From: Alangreenwoodia sp963602445
GTDB taxonomy: Bacteria; Bacillota; Clostridia; Peptostreptococcales; Anaerovoracaceae
Direction of reading: 5' to 3'
NCBI GenBank assembly: GCA_963602445.1
Contig: CAVCIY010000081.1
Span: 1-21,907, forward strand
Length of the DNA: 21,907 bases
Position numbers and translations under genes: made by a program. The notes below the pieces were generated by a model. It made no database searches, had not been told where the DNA came from, and worked only from the letters and a program-made list of their open reading frames with translations. This document shows, one piece after another, positions 14,697 to 21,428 of the stretch (positions are counted from its first letter, which is position 1; every line of letters starts with the position of its first letter).

Positions 14697-15086
14697 CTAT
14701 CTCTTCGAGAACTGTGAAGCTCTTCTTGCTTTCTTTAAGCCGTACTTCTTTCTTTCCTTCATTCTTGGGTCTCTTGTAAGGAAACCTGCTGCCTTGAGTG
14801 AAGGTCTGTTGTCGGCATCTGCCTGACAGAGGGCTCTTGAAATACCATGTCTGAGAGCACCTGCCTGACCTGTAGTACCGCCGCCGTTTACGCGTGCGAT
14901 AACGTCATACTTGCCTTCATTTCCTGAGATTGAGAACGGACGCTTAACTTCATTCTTAAGAATTTCCATAGGGAAATAATCGTCAAGGTCTTTCTTGTTT
15001 ACAGTGATTTTGCCTGTACCAGGGATTAATCTAACTCTGGCAATAGCTGACTTTCTTCTGCCTGTACCGATAAATACTTTAGCCAT
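14697..15086 (-). CDS. rpsI: 30S ribosomal protein S9 (uS9)
   Basis: 129 residues, the typical bacterial length. The N-terminal 'GTGRRKSAIARVRLIPGTG', the middle 'NGGGTTGQAGALRHGISRAL' and the C-terminal Arg/Lys tail 'KKARRASQFSKR', whose end reaches the P-site tRNA, are all intact. A GGGAGG site lies before the start. It follows rplM by 17 bp, the standard bacterial rplM-rpsI operon. Confidence 0.98.
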   Translation of the reverse strand: MAKVFIGTGRRKSAIARVRLIPGTGKITVNKKDLDDYFPMEILKNEVKRPFSISGNEGKYDVIARVNGGGTTGQAGALRHGISRALCQADADNRPSLKAAGFLTRDPRMKERKKYGLKKARRASQFSKR

Positions 15087-15103
15087 TTACGATTCCTCCC
15101 TTC

Positions 15104-15532
15104 TTACCAGTTCCACATTTCAGGCTTCTGAGCAGCATGATTGTGTTCAGGGCCGGCATAAACCTTTAACTTCTTATACATCTGTCTGCCGAGAGGTCCC
15201 TTCGGCATCATGCCCTTGACAGCGTGGCGAATGATTTCTTCAGGGTTCTTAGCCTGTAACTTGTCGAAAGTGATTTCACGAAGGCCGCCCGGATAACCAG
15301 TATGTCTCTTGTAAATCTTTTCTTTTCTCTTCTTACCTGTTACTTCGATCTTCTCAGCATTGATAACGATAACATAGTCACCTGTGTCAACGTGAGGAGT
15401 GTAGATAGGCTTTCTCTTTCCTCTCAGGATAGAAGCAGCTTCAGTAGCTAAACGACCGAGAGTCTTTCCCTCAGCGTCAAGTACGTACCACTTTCTTTCT
15501 ACTTCCTGAGGCTTAGCGATGTAAGACTTCAT
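15104..15532 (-). CDS. rplM: 50S ribosomal protein L13 (uL13)
   Basis: 142 residues from ATG 15532, supported by AGGAGG seven bases upstream; a 32-codon longer frame (to 15628) lies in the leader and lacks family similarity. Family features: 'WYVLDAEGKTLGRLATEAAS' near the N-terminus, 'DYVIVINAEKIEVTGKK', 'HTGYPGGLREI', and 'AVKGMMPKGPLGRQMYKKLK'. It assembles early into the large subunit. First gene of the rplM-rpsI operon, behind an unusually long leader. Confidence 0.98.
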   Translation of the reverse strand: MKSYIAKPQEVERKWYVLDAEGKTLGRLATEAASILRGKRKPIYTPHVDTGDYVIVINAEKIEVTGKKRKEKIYKRHTGYPGGLREITFDKLQAKNPEEIIRHAVKGMMPKGPLGRQMYKKLKVYAGPEHNHAAQKPEMWNW

Positions 15533-15993
15533 AATTAAACCTCCTGTGTCTACTCTGATGAATAAAATTCTTCGGGATAAGGCATAATGCGTTTCTGTGT
15601 CTTTTCCATCCGGTATTTTAAAGCTCATACCCGCATCTCAACCGTCAGCTTCTGCAACAACCGCAGTCGAATGTGAGATATGCAGCCGTAAGCCTGCGAT
15701 ATCTGTACGTCTCCGTGCTTCTTACCTTTCCCTGGCAAAATTCATCGATTTCGACGCCTACTCTGATCCGTCTGCTCAATTGACAACAAAACGATAAATA
15801 AACAACCGACAACCCTATCTGCCGCGCACCGCATTTCCTCTCGGAATCATACATGCGCTCCGGAATCGACAATTGTAAACCTTATAAGTTCGATGCAAAT
15901 CTTATACAGTTCGAATCGATTTCAGCACTAAAATAAAAATTTTCGTCGCGGCCGGCAAACCCAGCCTGACACCCGCAAAGCGCAGGCATTAGT
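15533..15993 (-). other. Long rplM leader / gap
   Basis: About 455 nt lie between the predicted promoter and rplM. No family-like gene is seen; a 75-codon Arg/Cys-rich frame (15645-15872) has no strong start site. Near 15880-15920 two copies of a 'cttata(c)agttcga' word occur about 21 bp apart. An L13 autoregulatory leader is known in other Bacillota, but I cannot match its structure by eye. Confidence 0.45.
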
Positions 15994-16023
15994 ATTGTAC
16001 TCCATAGGGCTTGGATTTGTCAA
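15994..16023 (-). promoter_or_regulatory. Predicted sigma-A promoter of rplM-rpsI
   Basis: On the minus strand: TTGACA (16018-16023), 18-bp spacer, TACAAT (15994-15999). The -35 box lies inside an 11-bp tandem repeat (units at 16014, 16025, 16036), so two further -35-like boxes (CTGACA, CGGACA) are stacked upstream. Confidence 0.7.
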
Positions 16024-16047
16024 CGATTTGTCAGTGATTTGTCCGTT
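16014..16047. repeat. 11-bp tandem repeat carrying the rplM -35 box
   Basis: Units 'gatttgtcaac' (16014-16024), 'gatttgtcagt' (16025-16035) and 'gatttgtccgtt' (16036-16047); the next bases, 'gatttt', start a fourth decayed unit. On the minus strand each reads xxGACAAATC. Confidence 0.7.
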
Positions 16048-16064
16048 GATTTTCATGAAATTTT

Positions 16065-16164
16065 TGCAATCCGTACACTTTGTCCGAAGTCTGTGCACTT
16101 TGTCTGCAATCCGCGCACTTTACTCGTAATCCGTGCCCTTTGCTCGCATTCCGCGGCATTTCAT
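16065..16164. repeat. Five-copy 20-bp tandem repeat upstream of rplM
   Basis: Five exact 20-bp steps (16065, 16085, 16105, 16125, 16145) of 'tgcaatccgtgcactttgtc'-like units, decaying towards the right. It lies between the tyrS terminator and the rplM promoter. Confidence 0.85.
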
Positions 16165-16177
16165 ATATCTTGCCGAC

Positions 16178-16224
16178 AAAAAACCGGCAAAGGCTCTTGA
16201 TTTTTGGCAAGCCTTCGCCGGTTT
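16178..16224 (-). terminator. Intrinsic terminator of the tyrS transcript
   Basis: On the minus strand AAACCGGCGAAGGCT pairs with AGCCTTTGCCGGTTT (16210-16224 with 16181-16195, one mismatch or wobble) across a 14-nt loop and runs into T6. It is 212 bp after the tyrS stop, so the repeat below is transcribed as tyrS 3'-UTR. Confidence 0.85.
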
Positions 16225-16245
16225 ACATAATCATTATTTTAGTTT

Positions 16246-16434
16246 TCGGGCACTGCCTCCGACATCGTTTTCAGCACTGCTTCCGCCGCTGCCTTTGCTT
16301 CAGACGACGCTTCTGCCATTACTTCCGTGTCGCTTCTGCCATTACTTCCGCCGCTGCCTTTGCTTCAGACGACGCTTCCGTCATCACACTTCCGCGCCGC
16401 TTCTGCTATTACTTCCGCCGCAGCTTCCGCGCAA
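16246..16434. repeat. Degenerate nested repeats in the tyrS 3'-untranslated region
   Basis: A 33-bp block occurs twice without mismatch (16280-16312 and 16345-16377, period 65). An 18-bp block 'cttctgccattacttccg' occurs at 16310 and 16333 (period 23), with further variants to 16434. All are built from 'cttccgccg/cttctgcc' words. It touches the tyrS stop region (16436). Confidence 0.8.
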
Positions 16435-16435
16435 A

Positions 16436-17662
16436 TTACTTAAGAATAATTCTGTGGAACTTCTTCTTGCCCTTCTTGATGAGAATCGCGCCGTCTTCGA
16501 ACATGTCAAGAGTGACTTGCAGCTTCTTGTCCTCAACCTTTTCGCCGTTTAAGAGCAGACCGCCCTGTTCGATAGTGCGGAATCCCTCGCTGTTGCTAGG
16601 CACAAGGCCTACTTCCTTGATGAGAGCAACAAGACCGTATCCGTCACCTTCAAATCTTGACTTTTCCATTTCGGTAGCAGGAACATTTTCCATATCGCCG
16701 CCGCCTGCAAATAATGCCTTTGACGCCTCCTTAGCCTTAGAAGCCTCTTCTTCGCCGTGAACAAGAGTAGTAAGTTCAACTGCGAGGATTTCTTTGGCAT
16801 CGTTGAGCTTGCTGCCTTCCCAGCTCTCCATCTCTTCAATCTCTTCAAGAGGAAGGAATGTCAGAAGCTTGAGACACTTGATGACATCAGCATCATCGAC
16901 ATTTCTCCAATATTGATAGAATTCGTAAGGAGATGTCTTCTCAGGATCGAGCCATACTGCACCCTTTCCGGTCTTTCCCATCTTCTTGCCTTCAGAATTG
17001 AGGAGCAGAGTGATAGTCATTGCATGGGCATCCACACCGAGCTTTCTTCTGATAAGTTCAGTTCCGCCGAGCATGTTGCTCCACTGGTCATTTCCGCCGA
17101 ATTGCATATTGCATCCGTATCTTTGATAAAGCTCATAGAAATCATAGCTCTGCATAAGCATGTAGTTGAATTCGAGGAAGCTGAGGCCTTTTTCCATTCT
17201 CTGCTTGTAGCACTCCGCACGGAGCATATTGTTTACAGAAAAGTGAGGACCGATTTCTCTGAGGAATTCCACATACTTGAGATCCATCAGCCAGTCTGCG
17301 TTGTTTACCATCAAAGCCTTGTCATCGGAAAAATCGATGAATCTGCTCATCTGAACCTTGAAACAGTCGCAATTGTGCTGAATTGTCTCAGGTGTCATCA
17401 TCTGACGCATATCAGTTCTTCCTGAAGGATCGCCGATCATTCCCGTGCCGCCTCCGATAAGAGCAATAGGCTTATTTCCGGCCATCTGAAGTCTCTTCAT
17501 CAGGCAGAGCGCCATGAAATGACCTACGTGAAGGCTGTCCGCAGTCGGGTCAAATCCGATATAAAATACTGCCTCGCCGTTGTCTACGAGCTTTTTAATC
17601 TCTTCTTCGTTTGTAACCTGTGCAATAAGCCCGCGGGCCACCAGTTCATCATATACTTTCAT
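16436..17662 (-). CDS. tyrS: Tyrosyl-tRNA synthetase
   Basis: Class I synthetase charging tRNA-Tyr, 408 residues, normal length. Motifs: HIGH as 'HVGH' (45-48), 'GGGTGMIGDPSGR' (70-82), 'YMLMQSYDFYELY' and 'QFGGNDQWSNM' of the tyrosine pocket, and KMSKS as 'KMGKT' (227-231). A C-terminal S4-like RNA-binding domain follows ('GGLLLNGEKVEDKKLQVTLD'). AAGGAG precedes the ATG. It lies 31 bp behind rpiB, too close for a T-box leader, so it is probably co-transcribed with rpiB rather than tRNA-controlled. Confidence 0.97.
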   Translation of the reverse strand: MKVYDELVARGLIAQVTNEEEIKKLVDNGEAVFYIGFDPTADSLHVGHFMALCLMKRLQMAGNKPIALIGGGTGMIGDPSGRTDMRQMMTPETIQHNCDCFKVQMSRFIDFSDDKALMVNNADWLMDLKYVEFLREIGPHFSVNNMLRAECYKQRMEKGLSFLEFNYMLMQSYDFYELYQRYGCNMQFGGNDQWSNMLGGTELIRRKLGVDAHAMTITLLLNSEGKKMGKTGKGAVWLDPEKTSPYEFYQYWRNVDDADVIKCLKLLTFLPLEEIEEMESWEGSKLNDAKEILAVELTTLVHGEEEASKAKEASKALFAGGGDMENVPATEMEKSRFEGDGYGLVALIKEVGLVPSNSEGFRTIEQGGLLLNGEKVEDKKLQVTLDMFEDGAILIKKGKKKFHRIILK

Positions 17663-17693
17663 CGTAATAATTCTCCTTTTCTGTCCCTCTTTT

Positions 17694-18122
17694 CTATCCC
17701 TCTATCATTTCGACTCTGCGCGCATGTCTTCCGCCCTCAAATTCGGTGGAAAGCCATATGTCAACCATCTTAAGTGCGAGGTCAATATCATTGATAACTC
17801 TTGCGCCCATAGCCATCATGTTTGCGTTGTTATGCTTTCTTGACATCTCAGCAGTAAATTCGTTTGTGCATAATGCACATCTGATTCCACTTACCTTATT
17901 TGCAACAATAGAAACACCGATACCCGTTCCGCAGCATACGATCCCGCGATCGCACTGTCCGTCGGCAACAGCCTGCGCAGCCGTACGGGCAAATTGAGGA
18001 TAATCTACAGATGCTGTAGAATCAGTTCCAAAATCAACAATATCGTAGTGTCTGTCAACGAGGTGCTTCTTGATGGCTTCCTTCAGTTCAAAACCTGCAT
18101 GGTCGCTGGCTAATGCTATCAT
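17694..18122 (-). CDS. rpiB: Ribose-5-phosphate isomerase B
   Basis: Interconverts ribose 5-phosphate and ribulose 5-phosphate. 142 residues from ATG 18122, chosen because GGAGG lies 9 bases upstream; a 7-codon extension to 18143 is not needed. Hallmarks of the RpiB/LacAB fold: 'IALASDHAGFELKEAI', the active-site Cys loop 'GIVCCGTGIGVSIVANKVSG', and 'EFTAEMSRKHNNANMMAMGARVI'. It follows sua5 by about 100 bp, as ywlF follows the sua5 neighbourhood in Bacillus. Confidence 0.96.
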   Translation of the reverse strand: MIALASDHAGFELKEAIKKHLVDRHYDIVDFGTDSTASVDYPQFARTAAQAVADGQCDRGIVCCGTGIGVSIVANKVSGIRCALCTNEFTAEMSRKHNNANMMAMGARVINDIDLALKMVDIWLSTEFEGGRHARRVEMIEG

Positions 18123-18222
18123 TTTTAATATCCTCCATACCAAAACTCATACTGAATTTAAAAAACTTATACAAAATAATGCACTTTTGCGCAAAATCTA
18201 TACATAGACTATATAACAAAAA

Positions 18223-18672
18223 TTACACAAAGACAATACTTTCGCCGGCGGCATTGCGCATTCTGTCCATCACGGCCTCACCCAGACCTTCGTCCGCAAC
18301 TCCTGCGGCAAATATAATGTCAACTCCGTCAGTGTCACACTTTCTAAGCTCTTTAAAGAAAAGTCTCGCGGCAGTGCGTACATCGCCGTGAAAATCTATT
18401 CTTCCGACCTTTTTGCCTTCCTTTTCGGCTTCAAGCGCAGCCTTTTCGACAGCCTCAGAAACAGCGGCCGCTGCATCCTCCATACTGAGCGATGAATCAT
18501 CTGACTCAAAGAGAGTCATAGGCGCTGCAGGCCTGTAATGACTGTACTTTTTACCCGAATAACGGACATTGTCCGCTGCGCCCGGTGCACCATCATTACC
18601 CGTGATTTTGTCCGACCCACTGGCAGTTCCCGCCTCAGCTATCCTTGCAGGATCTACAGTGAGTCCTCTGCG
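18223..18672 (-). pseudogene. sua5: C-terminal Sua5 domain, separated from its N-terminal half by a frameshift
   Basis: In the -1 frame relative to the upstream YrdC-domain frame, translation continues 'RRGLTVDPARIAEAG', passes a small Gly/Asp/Ser-rich linker, then shows 'YSGKKYSHYRPAAPMTLFES', which corresponds to the conserved linker '(S/P)GxxYxHYAP' of full-length Sua5. The C-terminal Sua5 domain follows ('VGRIDFHGDVRTAARLFFKE', 'GEAVMDRMRNAAGES'). The frames join at a run of four C (18672-18675, read on minus); one extra C would restore a single protein of about 370 codons. Either a real mutation, a variable homopolymer or a sequencing error. A Met at 18519 could restart translation, but no strong ribosome site is evident. 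Confidence 0.75.
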
Positions 18673-19337
18673 GGGACCTCGTGAATCTTTCTCGGAATAA
18701 CAGCCTGGATCTGTTCCTTAGTAATGGCACCCTTTCTGAGGAGAATAGGAGCATCCTCCGAAAGGTCTACGATAGTGGATTCTATACCTTCCTTGCAGTC
18801 AGGTCCAACGATGATCATGTCAATCTTGCCGCCGAGATCATCGATGACATGCTGACCCGTAGTCGGGCTCGGATGACCTGAAATATTTGCGCTAGGCGCT
18901 GCGACAGCTACACCAAGTTCGTCGATAATAGCTCTTGCGATGTCATTGTCAGGCTGACGAACGCCTACATTTTTGCTGCCCGCTGTGACATTTGAAGGAA
19001 CCTGCGCAAGAATTCTAGGCATGATAATAGTCAGCGGACCCGGCCAAAAAGCTTCCACCAAGTCAGCCATGAATTGGTTGTTTGGGTTGATAATATCAAC
19101 AAAAAGATGGTAATCTCTGTCTCTTGCGACAAGAATTGAAACAGGATTGTCCTTTGGGCGTTCCTTTACTTCGAAAAGCTTGTCTACAGCATCAGGATTG
19201 GACACAGATGCCGCAACGGCATAAACTGTATCTGTCGGGAATGCGACAAGACCGCCGTTTCTCAAACATTCTGCCGCCTCTACAATAATATCGTGGTCCT
19301 TAACCGGATCTGTTACGTGATAAATTTTTGTTTCCAT
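18654..19337 (-). CDS. sua5: Threonylcarbamoyl-AMP synthase Sua5/YrdC domain (frameshifted, ends early)
   Basis: Makes threonylcarbamoyl-AMP from Thr, bicarbonate and ATP for tRNA t6A37. The 227 residues contain the whole YrdC domain: 'GLVAFPTDTVYAVAASVSN', the signature 'KERPKDNPVSILV', 'FWPGPLTIIMP', 'VGVRQPDNDIARAII', 'APSANISGHPSPT' and 'GIESTIVDL'. Translation then leaves the ancestral frame at the C4 run 18672-18675 and stops at TAG 18654. YrdC-only enzymes (TsaC) work without the second domain, so this product may still be active. AGGAGG precedes the ATG. It is downstream of prfA. Confidence 0.93.
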   Translation of the reverse strand: METKIYHVTDPVKDHDIIVEAAECLRNGGLVAFPTDTVYAVAASVSNPDAVDKLFEVKERPKDNPVSILVARDRDYHLFVDIINPNNQFMADLVEAFWPGPLTIIMPRILAQVPSNVTAGSKNVGVRQPDNDIARAIIDELGVAVAAPSANISGHPSPTTGQHVIDDLGGKIDMIIVGPDCKEGIESTIVDLSEDAPILLRKGAITKEQIQAVIPRKIHEVPAEDSL

Positions 19338-19381
19338 GGTCTGACCTCCTATCTTTCAATCATGTATATATATTTATATAT

Positions 19382-19417
19382 TCTATAATCTATATAATCT
19401 ATATATTCTATATATTC
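19382..19417. repeat. Four-copy 9-bp AT-rich tandem repeat between prfA and sua5
   Basis: Units tctataatc, tatataatc, tatatattc, tatatattc at 19382, 19391, 19400 and 19409, in a wider A/T-only stretch (19363-19417) upstream of sua5. TATAAT-like strings occur on both strands, so an extra promoter is possible but not assignable. Confidence 0.7.
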
Positions 19418-19518
19418 TTTTGGCAATTTCTTCTTCTCTTCTCATTTTTAAATTTCTGGTTTTTTCTCGGATTCCTCCCGGATTTTTCCGGGCTCTTCAA
19501 CACAATCAGCTTGAACGT

Positions 19519-20586
19519 CTAGAAATTTTTCATCTTCTCAGCCTGGTCTGATGTGATAAGAGCGTCAACAATCTCATCGATATTTCCGTCTAGGAAACTG
19601 TCCAGCTTATATAAAGTAAGCGAAATACGATGATCCGAAACACGCCCCTGCGGGAAGTTGTATGTACGTATACGTTCACTTCTGTCGCCGCTTCCTACCT
19701 GGCTCTTTCTTTCCTCAGCCTGTTCGTTGTGCTGCTTGCTTAGCATCATGTCATAAAGCTTTGCCCTGAGCACCTTGAAAGCCTTTTCTTTATTCTTGAG
19801 CTGAGACTTTTCGTCCTGGCATGTAACGACAATGCCTGTAGGCTCGTGAGTAAGACGAACAGCCGAATCTGTGGTATTTACGCACTGACCGCCGTTTCCC
19901 GAAGCGCGGTATACATCAACGCGAACGTCATTTGGATTGAGATCAACCTCGACATCCTCAGCCTCCGGAAGAACCGCAACTGTCGCGGCTGACGTGTGGA
20001 TACGGCCGCTTGATTCGGTTTCAGGAACACGCTGAACTCTGTGAACTCCACTCTCATACTTGAGGCGCGAATAAGCGCCCTTACCCTTGATGAGAATAAC
20101 GGCTTCTTTGATTCCGCCGATCCCGGTATCGTTTACATCGAGCATCTCGGTCTTCCAACCCTTGCGCTCCGCATATCTCATATACATACGCAAGAGATCC
20201 GCACCGAATAATGCAGCTTCATCACCGCCTGTCCCCGCTCTGATTTCGAGGATAACATTCTTCTGATCATTTGGATCCTTAGGGATGAGAAGCAGCTTAA
20301 GCTCTTCACTCAAAGCCTCATCCTTTCCCTCAAGGTCGGCAAGCTCCATCTTTGCGAGCTCCTTCATATCCTCATCCGAAGCGCCGTCCGACAGAATATC
20401 CTTGGCTTCCTTGATAGCCTCAACAACATTCTTGTATTCGTTGTACTTTTGGACAATAGGCTCCATCTCGCCTATCTCCTTGGCATATTTCTGCCATTCA
20501 GCCTGATTCGCTATAATGGCAGGGTCAGAAACTTTTAGACTAAGTTCCTCATATTTACTCTGAATAAAATCGAGTTTATCATACAT
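19519..20586 (-). CDS. prfA: Peptide chain release factor 1
   Basis: Reads UAA and UAG stop codons and triggers peptide release. 355 residues from ATG 20586; AGGGAGA lies about 9 bases upstream, and the longer frame to 20718 runs through repeat DNA. The stop-codon recognition motif of RF1 (PxT) is 'PET' at 188-190 in 'RVPETESSGRIHTSA', and the catalytic GGQ is at 232-234 in 'RASGNGGQCVNTTDSAVR'. Two residues near GGQ differ from the usual 'GAGGQHVN' (here 'GNGGQCVN'), but the GGQ itself is intact. Its usual modifying enzyme, PrmC, is encoded nearby. Confidence 0.97.
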   Translation of the reverse strand: MYDKLDFIQSKYEELSLKVSDPAIIANQAEWQKYAKEIGEMEPIVQKYNEYKNVVEAIKEAKDILSDGASDEDMKELAKMELADLEGKDEALSEELKLLLIPKDPNDQKNVILEIRAGTGGDEAALFGADLLRMYMRYAERKGWKTEMLDVNDTGIGGIKEAVILIKGKGAYSRLKYESGVHRVQRVPETESSGRIHTSAATVAVLPEAEDVEVDLNPNDVRVDVYRASGNGGQCVNTTDSAVRLTHEPTGIVVTCQDEKSQLKNKEKAFKVLRAKLYDMMLSKQHNEQAEERKSQVGSGDRSERIRTYNFPQGRVSDHRISLTLYKLDSFLDGNIDEIVDALITSDQAEKMKNF

Positions 20587-20654
20587 TCTGATCATTCTCC
20601 CTCTGTGTGACAGCGCAAATGAATAATCCGCATTGTTAACTGAACCTCGGATGC

Positions 20655-20920
20655 CGAGCACCCGTAAACGCACACTCTTTTCTTTGATTTTCCGGGCACT
20701 GACACCCTTAGCTCGCATTCTTTTTTTCGATTCTGCGAGCCGGGCACTGACACCCGTTAGCTCGCATTCTTTTTTTCGATTCTACGAGCCGAACACCGAC
20801 ACCCGTTAGCTCGCATTCTTTTTTTCGATTCTACGAGCCGAGCACTGACACCTGTTAGCATGCGTTCTTTTCTTCAATTCTACGAGCGCCGAACGCTCGT
20901 CAGCACGCAATTTTTCTGAT
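20655..20920. repeat. 49-bp tandem repeat array in the prfA leader (four good copies, decayed ends)
   Basis: Copies at 20693-20740 (48 bp), 20741-20789, 20790-20838 and 20839-20887, with decayed partial copies at 20655-20692 and 20888-20920. Copies 2 and 3 differ at only a few bases. Each unit contains GCTCG and CGAGC arms about 20 bp apart around a T-run, a potential small hairpin. There are no unique spacers, so it is a minisatellite and not CRISPR. Confidence 0.9.
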
Positions 20921-20972
20921 CAAACAATATTCTCAGAAACATTCCCTTGCTTTAAAATTTTGCCTATCTTAT

Positions 20973-20981
20973 ATTATAACA
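20973..20981 (-). promoter_or_regulatory. Predicted extended -10 promoter of prfA
   Basis: On the minus strand TGT-TATAAT (TGnTATAAT) is present, but no good -35 at the right distance. It lies just behind the rpmE terminator, so transcripts would pass through the 49-bp repeats before prfA. Confidence 0.5.
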
Positions 20982-21003
20982 CAGTAATCAACATCATTTC
21001 CAT

Positions 21004-21034
21004 ATCAAAAAAGACCGGAATGATAATTCCGGCC
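21004..21034 (-). terminator. Intrinsic terminator of rpmE
   Basis: On the minus strand GGCCGGAAT pairs with ATTCCGGTC (21026-21034 with 21013-21021, one G-U) with a 4-nt loop, then T6. It is 12 bp after the rpmE stop. Confidence 0.9.
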
Positions 21035-21046
21035 TGAAAATCCAAA

Positions 21047-21247
21047 TTATTCGAGATTGAACTTCTTCTTGAACTTCTCAACACGACCGCCGCGGCTGAT
21101 GAGCTTCTGCTGGCCTGTGAAGAATGGGTGGCATGCCGAGCATACGTCTAATCTCATTTCTGGCTTCATGGACATAGTTTCAAATGTGTTTCCGCATCCG
21201 CAAGTAACCTTGCAAACCTGGTATCCCGGGTGGATTCCTTTTCTCAT
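21047..21247 (-). CDS. rpmE: 50S ribosomal protein L31 (bL31), zinc-binding form
   Basis: 66 residues, normal size. It has the Cys set of the zinc-binding (C+) form: 'CKVTCGCGNTF' near the N-terminus and 'CSACHPFFTGQQ' in the middle. The Lys-rich end 'GGRVEKFKKKF' is typical. An AAAGGTG site precedes the ATG. It is transcribed from its own promoter and closed by its own terminator. Confidence 0.98.
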   Translation of the reverse strand: MRKGIHPGYQVCKVTCGCGNTFETMSMKPEMRLDVCSACHPFFTGQQKLISRGGRVEKFKKKFNLE

Positions 21248-21301
21248 AATTATTCACCTTTCTGGCGTAAAGCGTCTGTAAACTTCACGTTCTTTTCGGT
21301 T

Positions 21302-21337
21302 GCTTCTGCGCTGAAAATCAAAATGCAGGGCAGAAGT
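21302..21337 (-). promoter_or_regulatory. Hairpin in the rpmE leader
   Basis: On the minus strand ACTTCTGC (21330-21337) can pair with GCAGAAGC (21302-21309) in the about 145-nt leader. L31 autoregulatory leaders exist in several phyla; whether this is one cannot be decided by eye. Confidence 0.3.
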
Positions 21338-21399
21338 CTTTCTGATATATTCTCTAATGTGCTGTCTGTACAAAGATTCTAAAACCCGACAGCTTTTAA

Positions 21400-21428
21400 A
21401 TTCTATCACATTTGAGTGTCAGGGGCAA
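21400..21428 (-). promoter_or_regulatory. Predicted sigma-A promoter of rpmE
   Basis: On the minus strand TTGCCC (21423-21428), 17-bp spacer, TAGAAT (21400-21405). The -35 box lies inside the last codons of prmC. Confidence 0.55.

Noticed and set aside
15895..15925. TTCGAATC string resembling a tRNA T-loop
   Set aside because: Flanking bases do not pair as a T-stem, and no acceptor or anticodon arms can be found.
18640..18700. Programmed -1 ribosomal frameshift in sua5
   Set aside because: No slippery heptamer of the X XXY YYZ type is present at the joint; a one-base indel in the C-run explains it more simply.
19477..19492. Small CCCGGA/TCCGGG hairpin after prfA as terminator
   Set aside because: A stem of only 6 bp without a T-run on the minus strand; read-through into sua5 is more likely.
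20655..20920. CRISPR array
   Set aside because: Units follow each other directly with no unique spacers, and no cas gene is nearby.
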